A stretch of DNA of 46,540 nt. Source: Gammaproteobacteria bacterium. GTDB taxonomy: Bacteria; Pseudomonadota; Gammaproteobacteria; Steroidobacterales; UBA11654. Each line of letters opens with the position of its first letter. Within the stretch, counting starts at the first letter, position 1. Below the pieces are notes generated by a model. It did no database searches, was not told the origin of the DNA, and worked only from the letters and a program-made list of their open reading frames with translations. The DNA is taken from positions 1 through 46,540 of the forward strand of contig NZHP01000019.1 in assembly GCA_002691465.1 (NCBI GenBank), given 5' to 3'. Position numbers and translations under genes: made by a program. Below, one piece after another: positions 26,450-34,854 of this stretch.

Positions 26450-28765
26450 CTAGAATCTGTACCTTATTTTGGCAGCAAACCTATTGCCTTGTGGCTCATC
26501 CCAAGTATCAGAGAATATGGTTGAGTTTGTGGCTTCGTCGCCAAAGAAAACACTTCCACCTCTTGTATAAACAAAGTAAATATTAGATAGAGGTGCAATT
26601 TCATACTTATATCTCACCTGGAATGCCAAGCTTCCGAGATTGATGCTGTCTGCGGGTAAGTCTGATTTTTTGAAATAACCATTGTCATCTATCTGCCAAG
26701 ATTGTCCGCCTTGGTTTCTAAATGAAACCAATTCAATTTTAATGGTGAATTCTTCTTTCTCGGTGCGATACCAAGTAACGCCTGTATTTAAACCAAGTCT
26801 TTTTTGTGAAAAAGTCCCGTACAGGTCCTCACCGGTTCTGATCGTCCAGTTTGATCGATTCCTATGATTCATTCTTAGCCAGGTTCTAATGTTATCGCTC
26901 GGCGTATACCCAATGCCCATAGAAGCACTTCGCCTTCTGTCCGTGAAAGCATAATAATTTTTCCTTTCAACACCAATCCCAAATGAGTATTTCCAAGGTC
27001 CGTATTGAGGGCTCCTGTAATCAAAGTCTATATTCCCTCCGTTTCCAGTTCTTAAGAAAGGTGAGATCTGGCTGCCTTGCATGATTTCATCGTCCTTTCC
27101 TTTTGAGCTGATATTTGACTGAATGAAGATGTTTGATGTGCTTTTGAAACTTTGTGAAAAACTAAAGCTATAAAATTGCTCTAAATTTTCATGTTCAGCA
27201 TTGTTCTGATCCCAGTAGTCAATATTGTAACTTCTGCTTTTTGAAATCGACTGATCTTCAAAATCTGTTCTTGTATAGCCCAGTGTTGCACCATAAGCCA
27301 TCAGATCATTTCTCCACAAATATCCCATGTCATTGATATTTAGATCGTCACTGAAATAGTAAATCTCTGCCCCATATCTCCATTCTTTATTTGGCCTGTG
27401 CATGGCCATTGTCCTTGACCCAAAGCCACTGTCTTCGTCTGAAATGTTCGAAAACATATTGATATGTTCTATTTTCAGTCCGCTGTCAGAAATATACTGA
27501 TAATCGATTGTATTAACAGTTGCTTGCCTATCAATGAATGTCTTATCTGCATGGGTTGCCATGTGTCCGATTCTGTGTTTTCCGACATTATGAATCGTCC
27601 TAAAAGCATAAAAATTAGTGCCTTCACTAAAATCCTCATCTTTTTCAAACGTTGCAAATGCTCCAAAATCAGTCGACTCACCCCTTTGTGTAAATTTAAA
27701 AGCCATGTCAATATCGTTTGTGTTTACCTTGCTGGCATTGCATTGGGCTTCTAAATCATCGCTTCCGCCCTCTGATTCGGAATATTCGCTGCAATCATAC
27801 ATTGGCCTTGCTCCTATTCTTCTTGTGTGAAGAATGGAATACAGCTCAAAGCCTGGATACCAATCAAGTTCGATATTGAATATCGACTGACTTTGAGTAA
27901 AAAATGGCCGCTTGTCAGAATAAAAAGTCTCTCTTGGTGAATAATTAATGACTACATTATCGCTCTCAACTTGACCAAAATCTGGATTAATCGTTGCGAC
28001 TAATTCACCTCCTGCTCCTGTGTTATATATGACCTCAGTGCCTGCATCAAATGATGACTCATCATTAATAAAATCATTGTTCGCAACGGTGTATGGAAAG
28101 AAATCAAGGTTTTTAGGATTGGCTTGAACGACTTCAACTTTATTAAGAACCGAGAGAAACTTAGATCTCTGATAAGAAATTCCAGGAAATCCAATTGTTA
28201 TTCCTAGGTGCTGAATCATTCTTGCCACACTTACTCCAATGGTTCGTGAGTCGCCATCTTGTTTATTCATCGGCGCCATATTCCAAGGAATAAAGAATTC
28301 TGAATACCAGTTTTCTTCATTTTCAAAGGTTGCAGCAAACCACTCGCCATCCCAATCTCCATCGAGTTGCTTCTCATTAGTAATGGTGTAATCGAGAACA
28401 GATCCGCCAAGGGCAACGCCTAACATGTATCCAGTATTTCCGGTATTATCCAGATCAACAACGACAAAATTTCTGTCATGGGTCTGCCTAAGACCATCTC
28501 TAGCATGCCTTCTTCGATCTCTTGTTTCAGGGGTTTGCGAGTTAATGAAACCAAAGTAAATGCCTTTCTCATCGGAGTGAATCAGTACTCTAGTATCTAG
28601 ATCAGGGGACTCTAAACTGAATGGGACAATGACAACGAATTCATCAATGTTTTGTGCATCTTTCCACTCTTCTTCGTCTAATTTTCCATCTATCAGAATT
28701 GCGGCATTCAAAATCATTGGACAAAGAGCCAAGGTGAATATGAATATTTTTATAGATTGTTTCAT
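26450..28765 (-). CDS. DUF5916 domain protein with CBM9-like N-terminal domain, outer-membrane-like
   Basis: 771 aa with a signal peptide (residues 1-~21, KIFIFTLALCPMILNAA). The first domain begins IDGKLDEEEWKDAQ, the opening of carbohydrate-binding family 9-like domains, and runs to about residue 210. The rest is DUF5916-like: long runs of alternating hydrophobic strands, FYSDKRPFFTQSQSIF, and a C terminus ending in KIRYRF, which suits an outer-membrane beta-barrel. The function of DUF5916 is unknown; members are common in marine bacteria. A cysteine pair near the RPMYDC segment could form a disulfide. It overlaps the upstream FabD-like gene by 4 bp, implying coupled translation. Confidence 0.8.
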   Translation of the reverse strand: MKQSIKIFIFTLALCPMILNAAILIDGKLDEEEWKDAQNIDEFVVIVPFSLESPDLDTRVLIHSDEKGIYFGFINSQTPETRDRRRHARDGLRQTHDRNFVVVDLDNTGNTGYMLGVALGGSVLDYTITNEKQLDGDWDGEWFAATFENEENWYSEFFIPWNMAPMNKQDGDSRTIGVSVARMIQHLGITIGFPGISYQRSKFLSVLNKVEVVQANPKNLDFFPYTVANNDFINDESSFDAGTEVIYNTGAGGELVATINPDFGQVESDNVVINYSPRETFYSDKRPFFTQSQSIFNIELDWYPGFELYSILHTRRIGARPMYDCSEYSESEGGSDDLEAQCNASKVNTNDIDMAFKFTQRGESTDFGAFATFEKDEDFSEGTNFYAFRTIHNVGKHRIGHMATHADKTFIDRQATVNTIDYQYISDSGLKIEHINMFSNISDEDSGFGSRTMAMHRPNKEWRYGAEIYYFSDDLNINDMGYLWRNDLMAYGATLGYTRTDFEDQSISKSRSYNIDYWDQNNAEHENLEQFYSFSFSQSFKSTSNIFIQSNISSKGKDDEIMQGSQISPFLRTGNGGNIDFDYRSPQYGPWKYSFGIGVERKNYYAFTDRRRSASMGIGYTPSDNIRTWLRMNHRNRSNWTIRTGEDLYGTFSQKRLGLNTGVTWYRTEKEEFTIKIELVSFRNQGGQSWQIDDNGYFKKSDLPADSINLGSLAFQVRYKYEIAPLSNIYFVYTRGGSVFFGDEATNSTIFSDTWDEPQGNRFAAKIRYRF

Positions 28766-29733
28766 TGATAATTTAATTTCGATGCTTCCTCTATTGTAGA
28801 TGTATTAATTGCTGGTACATAAATGACTTCACTTTTTAAATTCCTAAAGTTCTTTTTTGTTATTCCTTCTAAATTAGGTCTTTTTTCATTGGGTGGAGTT
28901 CCTTCACCTATTCCTCCTCCAAATTCAATGATTATCTCAACTTCCATTTTTGAGGCAGTATCCATGCATCCCAACCAATTCACTGGTTTAAATAGCTGAT
29001 TATAAAGTAGTTCTGAACTTTTACTTCCATCAATTTTATGTATTTCCGATGAAAAATTAGATAACACAGGTGCTTTCATTTGTTTAAATTCAGTTTGACC
29101 TAGACACTGTTTAAACTCCTCAGCTGCCTTAATCATTAAGCTCGTGTGAAATGCGCCCTCTGTTTTCAGCTTGATTGACTTTTTCCTAGGATAATCGTTA
29201 GTCAGCCTGTTTTCTAGCTCCGCAATATCCTCATCGCTTCCTCCAACCACTGTTTGTTTCATTTGATTGACTGTGGCTACCTCGCAATTAGATTTGCTAA
29301 TGATATCCTCTGTTTCATCTTTGTTAAAAGGTATGGCTAACATCGATCCAGAACCGTGCTTACCCATTAGCTTTCCTCTTTCGCTTACCAATTCTAGACC
29401 TTCTTCAAAACTGACGCTTCCAGAAATAACAAGGGCAGTATATTCACCAAGGCTATGGCCGGCCAGTAGCATTGGGTTAGGATCGTTATCACATAATTCT
29501 GAGAAATATTCATAACAAGCAATCTGATGTGTCATCAAGACAGGTTGAGTGAACTTTGTGAGATTTATTTCATTATGCTTATCGGTGAATGACAATTCAG
29601 AGATGTCGTATCCCAAAACCGAAGAGGCTTTATCATATACATCTTGAGCACTCCTAGATTTCTCAACCAGATCTTTGCCCATGCCTTTATATTGTGATCC
29701 TTGACCAGGAAATATAAACATCACATTGGCCAC
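28762..29733 (-). CDS. FabD-like ACP S-malonyltransferase / acyltransferase
   Basis: 323 aa from a GTG start preceded by AGGGGAG. The fold is that of malonyl-CoA:ACP transacylase: IFPGQGSQYKGMGKDL at the N terminus, nucleophile Ser94 in GHSLGEYTA, an Arg near 119 and catalytic His196 in EGAFHTSLM. It would load malonyl (or another acyl) groups from CoA to an acyl carrier protein. The C terminus deviates from housekeeping FabD: FGGGIGEGTPPNEKRPNLEG replaces the usual E-V-G-P-G-x-V-L pattern. No fatty acid or polyketide genes flank it. It is instead coupled to the DUF5916 gene. It may be a second, specialised copy; a housekeeping fabD elsewhere is expected. Confidence 0.8.
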   Translation of the reverse strand: MANVMFIFPGQGSQYKGMGKDLVEKSRSAQDVYDKASSVLGYDISELSFTDKHNEINLTKFTQPVLMTHQIACYEYFSELCDNDPNPMLLAGHSLGEYTALVISGSVSFEEGLELVSERGKLMGKHGSGSMLAIPFNKDETEDIISKSNCEVATVNQMKQTVVGGSDEDIAELENRLTNDYPRKKSIKLKTEGAFHTSLMIKAAEEFKQCLGQTEFKQMKAPVLSNFSSEIHKIDGSKSSELLYNQLFKPVNWLGCMDTASKMEVEIIIEFGGGIGEGTPPNEKRPNLEGITKKNFRNLKSEVIYVPAINTSTIEEASKLNYQ

Positions 29734-29896
29734 TGTGAAACTCCCCTATTTGTTGTGCTATGTGAATTTTTTTTGTAATTATGAAGCAATCAACTCTAAA
29801 AACAATGATTTAATTGTGGAGATCATTTTACAGACAGTTGTTATCTTTTTAGCATCAATAGTAAGATCAATCTCTAGAAAGAAGGAATTTTATAAG

Positions 29897-31069
29897 ATGT
29901 CCAAGTTAAATATCGCAATCATCGGAGCTGGAATTGGAGGCATGAGTGCTGCACTAGGCCTCTCTCAAAGTGGCTTCAAAGTAAGTGTATTTGAGCAAGC
30001 ACCCGAATTATCTGAAGTTGGCGCAGGTTTGACAATTACTCCCAATGCCACAAAAGGTTTAAATTACTTGAATCTTGGTGAAGGCATCAAGTCTGTTGGA
30101 ATGGCTCATACCAACCAAGGTGTCAGACATTATGAAACTGGCGAGGTAATAGTGCCATTGGAAAGGGGCGAGAAGATGATGCAAAAATATGGCGCATATC
30201 AGTTTCAGGCTCATCGTGCCGATGTACACAATTTATTTATTGACGCCATGAATGCTTATCCAAACAGTCAAGTGTATGTAAATCACAAACTTACGGGGCT
30301 TGTTGAAAAAAATGGGCTTGTTGAGCTCACATTTAATGACAAGGATAAATATGAATTCGATTTTGTCATCGGAGCAGATGGAAACCGGTCAACAGTTAGA
30401 AGTATTATCATCGGAGACGATGATCCGGAATTTGCTGGATACGTTGCTTGGCGTGGGCTTGTTCCTACGGGACAGCTTTCAGAAGAAGATTTTGACGAAT
30501 GCGGTTCTTCTGCATTTATTGCACCAGGAAGAGTATTTGCAAGATATCTCGTCAGAAATGGTGAACTTTATAATTACGCAGCATTTCTCGTAACCGATGA
30601 ATGGGCTGAGGAAGGATGGGCAATCCCATCTGATATTGAAGTCGTGACTGATATTTTTTCTGACTATAACAATCAGGTAAAAAATATTATTGCTGCCACT
30701 CCTAGGGATGAGTTATTTAAATGGGGTATTTTTGCCAGAGCTCCAGCGGATAATTGGTCATCAGAGTTTTCAACTCTCCTAGGAGACGCCGCACATCCCC
30801 TTGAACCATTCATGGGACAAGGTGCCAGTATGGCTATCGAGGATGGTGTAGTTATATCAAGAATAATTGCGGATTCAGGGAGTCAAAATGAGATAGTTGA
30901 TCGTTACCAAAAAGCCAGAATAGAAAGAGCTCACTTTGTCACTGAAAATTCAAAAAAAGCAGGTATGCGCTTTACTGGAAAGACGCCAGATGATTACTCT
31001 AAAGAGGATCACAAGAACGAAGAAGAGCTGGGGTTGTTTTACTATGACCCGAGCACTGTTGAAATCTGA
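29897..31069 (+). CDS. FAD-dependent monooxygenase (salicylate / 3-hydroxybenzoate hydroxylase-like)
   Basis: 390 aa from the ATG at 29897, which has AGAAGGAA ~10 bases upstream; the frame stays open for 57 more codons but that extension lacks the family fold. The N-terminal dinucleotide-binding motif is GAGIGGMSAALGL (G10-x-G12-x-x-G15), followed by Glu in VFEQAP. The second FAD motif GADGNRSTVR and the third, LLGDAAHPLEPFMGQGASMA, are those of single-component aromatic hydroxylases. It would insert one oxygen atom next to a phenolic or heteroaromatic carboxylate using NAD(P)H. The substrate is unknown. It lies 100 bp before the Rieske oxygenase gene, which has its own promoter. Confidence 0.88.
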   Translation: MSKLNIAIIGAGIGGMSAALGLSQSGFKVSVFEQAPELSEVGAGLTITPNATKGLNYLNLGEGIKSVGMAHTNQGVRHYETGEVIVPLERGEKMMQKYGAYQFQAHRADVHNLFIDAMNAYPNSQVYVNHKLTGLVEKNGLVELTFNDKDKYEFDFVIGADGNRSTVRSIIIGDDDPEFAGYVAWRGLVPTGQLSEEDFDECGSSAFIAPGRVFARYLVRNGELYNYAAFLVTDEWAEEGWAIPSDIEVVTDIFSDYNNQVKNIIAATPRDELFKWGIFARAPADNWSSEFSTLLGDAAHPLEPFMGQGASMAIEDGVVISRIIADSGSQNEIVDRYQKARIERAHFVTENSKKAGMRFTGKTPDDYSKEDHKNEEELGLFYYDPSTVEI

Positions 31070-31097
31070 TCAAAATTGAAATAAATAGTCCGATACA

Positions 31098-31112
31098 GTT
31101 ACACTTCGTTAC
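31098..31112 (+). repeat. Tandem GTTAC motif upstream of the Rieske oxygenase gene (copy 1)
   Basis: GTTACACTTCGTTAC contains two GTTAC half-sites whose starts are 10 bp apart. A matching element, GTTACATTTAGTTAC, occurs upstream of the MFS gene at 34784. Ten bases further on is the -35 of a good promoter. The sequence also reads TTACAAAGTAA at its right end, a small inverted repeat. Probably an activator or repressor site shared by the two genes. Confidence 0.5.
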
Positions 31113-31121
31113 AAAGTAATT

Positions 31122-31150
31122 TTCTTGGCAAGAATGTAAATACATATAAT
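31122..31150 (+). promoter_or_regulatory. Sigma70 promoter of the Rieske oxygenase gene
   Basis: TTCTTG (31122-31127), a 17-bp spacer and a perfect TATAAT (31145-31150) lie 19 bp before the ATG. The predicted leader is only ~13 nt and includes AAAGGA. The weak -35 together with the upstream GTTAC pair suggests an activated promoter. Confidence 0.6.
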
Positions 31151-31169
31151 CTTTCTAAAGGAAAAGAAT

Positions 31170-32291
31170 ATGTATATTAATTTTTGGTATCCGGTCTGTC
31201 TCAGCGATGAAATCAATGAAGGACCCAAAAGAGCAACCATACTTGGTTTAGACTTTGTTGCATTCAGAGATCACAAAGGGATTGCGCATTGCCTAAGTAA
31301 TGTTTGTGTACATAGAGGAGGTTCATTGGCTCATGGCATTTGTCATGACGACGGAACCATAGCGTGCCCATATCATGGTTGGAGATTCGATGGGTCAGGA
31401 AAATGTCAAAAAATACCTTCGCTTGGTCCAGGAAGCAAAGTACCAAAAAGAGCAAAAGTAGATAGTTATCCAGTTCAAGAAAAATACGGCATTGTTTTTG
31501 CTTTTCTAGGAGATCAGCCTGAGAAAGAAAGGCCTGAGTTGTATGAAATTGAGGAGTTTGAAGCAGAAGGTTGGCGGTCAAACGATCCAAAAATTATTGA
31601 TGTTGAATATAATTATGAACGATCAATTGAAAATGGTTTAGATCCCGCACACAACGAATTCGTTCATCCTACTCACGGTTTCTCGGGTGCCAAAAATGAT
31701 TACAAAGTTAATCCAACAAAAATTACAAAAGTAGATAGAGGTGCAGATTTTGAGCAGCTGTTTGATGCTGCCCCACCACTAGATGAAGAAACATATGGTA
31801 AAACTGCTAGAAAAAGTGAAGGAGAATTGACGGTCTGGGGAGGCTACAGAGGACCCAATACACTAATCACACTGATTCATACAAAAAAAGAAACAAATTG
31901 GTTTCATCAGTATTTCTTCGAACAACCAGTCAATGAGTTTAAAACAAGAATCTTCTTCATAAGTATGCGGAACTGGCTACTTGAAGAAAATATGGATGAC
32001 ATGATCATGGAAAGAAATATGGCAGTTGCTAATCAAGACATTGCCCTCTTAAATGAATTAAAACCCTCCATAACACCGCCCACACTCACAAAGGAAATCT
32101 TTGTGCCCGCAGATTTGATCATTGGTGAATACAGAAGCTCTTTGGAAGAATTCACTAAAAAAGGCTTTAAAATTGATGTGAAAAAAATGAAAGATACCCA
32201 ACATCAAACTGCTTACGCAATTCCATCTCCTGCTAGGAGAAAAGAAAAAAGCTGGGTTTTAGACTCGGTACCTCTGGTAAGCTCAAAGTAA
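31170..32291 (+). CDS. Rieske non-heme iron oxygenase, oxygenase component
   Basis: 373 aa. The Rieske [2Fe-2S] ligands are Cys46-x-His48 (CVHRGG) and Cys66-x-x-His69 (CPYHGW), 18 residues apart. The mononuclear iron site follows in ENGLDPAHNEFVHPTH, with His161 and His166. Size and lack of a beta subunit suggest a monooxygenase or demethylase of the phthalate-dioxygenase/vanillate-demethylase/pheophorbide-a-oxygenase kind. It needs electrons from a reductase, but no ferredoxin or reductase gene is adjacent. The substrate is unknown. Its stop TAA directly abuts the stop of the convergent SDR gene. Confidence 0.9.
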   Translation: MYINFWYPVCLSDEINEGPKRATILGLDFVAFRDHKGIAHCLSNVCVHRGGSLAHGICHDDGTIACPYHGWRFDGSGKCQKIPSLGPGSKVPKRAKVDSYPVQEKYGIVFAFLGDQPEKERPELYEIEEFEAEGWRSNDPKIIDVEYNYERSIENGLDPAHNEFVHPTHGFSGAKNDYKVNPTKITKVDRGADFEQLFDAAPPLDEETYGKTARKSEGELTVWGGYRGPNTLITLIHTKKETNWFHQYFFEQPVNEFKTRIFFISMRNWLLEENMDDMIMERNMAVANQDIALLNELKPSITPPTLTKEIFVPADLIIGEYRSSLEEFTKKGFKIDVKKMKDTQHQTAYAIPSPARRKEKSWVLDSVPLVSSK

Positions 32292-33044
32292 TTATTGGGC
32301 TGATAAGCCGCCATCAATCACCAGCTCTGATCCGGTGATCATTTTTGATTCATCACTTGCAAGAAATAAGATTGAGTTTGCTACATCTTCAACAGTCACT
32401 AATTTTCTGACAGGAATTTGTCTTTCTATTTTAGATACAAGCTCCTCATTTGGATTTTCAAAAAATGATTTCATCATCTCAGTTTGAGCAAAAACTGGAT
32501 GCACGCTATTACACCTGACTAGATCAGTGCTTCTCGCACAATGAAGCGCCACGGACTTGGTTAAGTGTCTCACTGCAGCTTTTGCACTGTTGTAGGCTGC
32601 AAAATTATGTCCAGCAACAATCCCAGAAATAGATGAAATATTGATGATTGAACCATTACCAGACTCTCTCATGAGTGGAATGGCATATTTGCATCCAAGA
32701 AATACTGAATCGAGATCAACTTTGTGAACCAACTCCCATTCTTCCTCTGTGGTTGCTTCTACATCAGCCATAAAACCAATGCCAGCATTATTAACAAGCA
32801 CATTTAATCCCGAAGATTTAGCTTTTATTTCATCAATGATAGTTATCCAGTCTTCTGTCTTTGTTACGTCATGGGAAATGAAATTTACGCCTAACTCTTT
32901 AGAGGCTTTTTTGCCATTTTGCACATTGATATCTGAAATATAAACCTCAGCCCCTTCTCTCTTAAATAACTCTGCTGTAGCTTTTCCGAAGCCAGAAGCT
33001 CCTCCAGTCACTAATGCTACTTTTTTACTTAACCTTTTAGTCAT
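32292..33044 (-). CDS. Short-chain dehydrogenase/reductase
   Basis: 250 aa, classical SDR. Cofactor motif TGGASGFG at residues 13-20, Asp38 after strand 2 (favouring NAD+ over NADP+), NNAG at 85-88, and catalytic Ser138, Tyr151 and Lys155 (Y-N-S-A-K). The C terminus VEDVANSILFLASDESKMIT and GSELVIDGG is typical of alcohol dehydrogenases such as cyclopentanol or cyclohexanol dehydrogenase. It probably oxidises a secondary alcohol in the pathway encoded around it, but the substrate is not known. It is divergent from the tandem hydrolase gene (78 bp) and convergent with the Rieske gene. Confidence 0.9.
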   Translation of the reverse strand: MTKRLSKKVALVTGGASGFGKATAELFKREGAEVYISDINVQNGKKASKELGVNFISHDVTKTEDWITIIDEIKAKSSGLNVLVNNAGIGFMADVEATTEEEWELVHKVDLDSVFLGCKYAIPLMRESGNGSIINISSISGIVAGHNFAAYNSAKAAVRHLTKSVALHCARSTDLVRCNSVHPVFAQTEMMKSFFENPNEELVSKIERQIPVRKLVTVEDVANSILFLASDESKMITGSELVIDGGLSAQ

Positions 33045-33057
33045 AATGAAAATAATA

Positions 33058-33086
33058 TTTTGTTAAAATTGAAGCCATATTATAAC
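33058..33086 (+). promoter_or_regulatory. Candidate promoter of the tandem hydrolase gene
   Basis: TTTTGT, a 17-bp spacer and TATAAC (33081-33086) lie 36 bp before the hydrolase ATG in the SDR/hydrolase divergent gap. The -10 is good and the -35 weak. No GTTAC pair is present in this gap. Confidence 0.3.
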
Positions 33087-33122
33087 TTCCTAAATAGAAA
33101 ATACTGAAGATTACCTGAGCAG

Positions 33123-34778
33123 ATGAACAACAAAATCAAAACAAAATTTCAGACCATTGGAGGAAAATTTGGTGAGAGACAGGTTCGATATTTAACTTCA
33201 GGATCTGGTCCGGTTATATTTTTGTTGCATCAATCACCGAAATCCGCTGATGAATACAAACCTTTGATGAAGTTGTGGTCAAATGACTTTTGCATGATTG
33301 CTCCTGATACGCCTGGTTTTGGATCTTCGGATCCATTAGAAAGTGAAAAAGTCACCATAGAGGAGATAGCTGAAGCAACGATTGAGTTAGCTGATGCATT
33401 GGGCATTGATCGATTTGGTCTCTATGGTTTTCATACCGGCGCAATCATATCAATTGCTCTGGCACACAAATTTTCAAATAGGATTGAAGCCGTATCATGC
33501 AATGGAGTTTTAGTTCTGACTGATGATGAACTTGAAAAAATAAGGGCAGAATACTTACCTCCATTCGAACCTAGATGGGATGGCGGTCATTTAAGTTGGT
33601 TATGGTCAAGAATGAGAGAACAATTGGTTTTCTTTCCATGGCATGAAAGGACAAAGGTTGCCAGAATGAAATTCAGTATTTCTGACCCATTGATACTGCA
33701 TGAGAATGCGGTTGATGTAATGCGAGCTGGAGATAATTATAGATCTGCGTATGGAGCCGCATTTGAATATCGTCTTGAAAATTTTGTGCCTGAATTAAAG
33801 GTTCCGGCCTTGATTACTGCTGGAGAATGGGATCCTTTGTGTAAATGCCTAGAAGATTTGACTCCGTCAAGATCTACTGTAATTGAATCATCCAAAGACC
33901 AAGATCAAGCCCTAGAAAAATCAAGAGCACATCTTCTTAAGCATTCAAAAAACAAATCAATTGTTTTCCCTGAGTGTGCAATGAAAAATAATGGCTTGAC
34001 TAGATCAGTTATTGAAACTTCTGTTGGTGATATCTGTATACAGAAAAATTTTGATCAAACAGATGAGAATCCATTGGTAATTATTCCACCAATTGGTGGG
34101 TCTTCAAAAACCATAAAATATTTATCAAATGGACTTTCAAAAGAACAAAAATTGATAGTGATTGATCTTCCAGGACACGGCGAATCGGTAAAAGATATAA
34201 AAGAACCTATCCTGGATTGTTTCAATCAAGCTGTCTCAGATGTAATCGATGATCAACGCATAAAATATTTTACTCTTGCAATCATCAATCATCCCGGAAG
34301 CCTTTCTCAGCTTATCAATGAAAAAAATGCTCGTATAAATCATCTTATTCTTATCGAACCATGGTTTGTGGATAGAATGTTCATTGAAGAATACATAGAA
34401 AAAGGATTGCCTGATATTAAGAAAGAATGGCATGGAGGACATTTAAATCAATACTGGTATATGGTCAGAGACTCAAAACTTTTTTGGCCTTGGTATAACA
34501 CAGTTATTGATGGAATAATGGATCTAAAACCTCAACTGGATGAAACACAGCTTCAAGATGAGGTGACAGAATTGATCCGATCTGAATCGAACTGGATATC
34601 TGCAATGATCGGTTCGCTAAATGCTTCTGTCAACATTGAAATTGATGTCAAAACAACCGTTTGTTACAGGGAAAATCATCCACTGTCACAATTGCCACAT
34701 AAAAAGAATAATTTTTCTAAGCTGCAGCTGGATGATGAAATCAGAAACTGGTCTGAGAATCTTAAAACCATTCTTTAG
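33123..34778 (+). CDS. Tandem alpha/beta-hydrolase (two related domains, second degenerate)
   Basis: 551 aa. Domain 1 (residues ~15-245) has FLLHQSPKSADEY as oxyanion strand, APDTPGFGSSD, an elbow G102-F-H-T-G106 and GEWDP with candidate acid Asp237. Domain 2 (~315-551) has IIPPIGGSSK, VIDLPGHGES and an elbow-like N389-H-P-G. The lids align: RWDGGHLSWLWSRMREQLVF in domain 1 against EWHGGHLNQYWYMVRDSKLF in domain 2, so this is an internal duplication. The canonical G-x-S-x-G serine is His in domain 1, which suits a non-standard hydrolase or C-C lyase; domain 2 may be structural. A single-domain relative lies at 36165. The substrate is unknown. Confidence 0.82.
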   Translation: MNNKIKTKFQTIGGKFGERQVRYLTSGSGPVIFLLHQSPKSADEYKPLMKLWSNDFCMIAPDTPGFGSSDPLESEKVTIEEIAEATIELADALGIDRFGLYGFHTGAIISIALAHKFSNRIEAVSCNGVLVLTDDELEKIRAEYLPPFEPRWDGGHLSWLWSRMREQLVFFPWHERTKVARMKFSISDPLILHENAVDVMRAGDNYRSAYGAAFEYRLENFVPELKVPALITAGEWDPLCKCLEDLTPSRSTVIESSKDQDQALEKSRAHLLKHSKNKSIVFPECAMKNNGLTRSVIETSVGDICIQKNFDQTDENPLVIIPPIGGSSKTIKYLSNGLSKEQKLIVIDLPGHGESVKDIKEPILDCFNQAVSDVIDDQRIKYFTLAIINHPGSLSQLINEKNARINHLILIEPWFVDRMFIEEYIEKGLPDIKKEWHGGHLNQYWYMVRDSKLFWPWYNTVIDGIMDLKPQLDETQLQDEVTELIRSESNWISAMIGSLNASVNIEIDVKTTVCYRENHPLSQLPHKKNNFSKLQLDDEIRNWSENLKTIL

Positions 34779-34783
34779 CTAAG

Positions 34784-34798
34784 GTTACATTTAGTTAC
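34784..34798 (+). repeat. Tandem GTTAC motif upstream of the MFS transporter gene (copy 2)
   Basis: GTTACATTTAGTTAC differs from the copy at 31098 only at positions 7 and 10, both in the spacer. The half-sites are again exactly 10 bp apart. It sits 5 bp after the tandem hydrolase stop and 56 bp before the transporter ATG; a TAAAAT at 34820-34825 could be the -10. Probably the same regulator binds both copies. Confidence 0.5.
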
Positions 34799-34854
34799 TC
34801 TTTATAAAGGATTATTTTGTAAAATTTTTTGATGTTTAGAATCATAGAAATCAA

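Noticed and set aside
29726-29896. 57-codon upstream extension of the FAD monooxygenase frame
   Set aside because: The extension has no family similarity, would overlap the divergent FabD-like start, and a good Shine-Dalgarno precedes the ATG at 29897, where the FAD motif begins.
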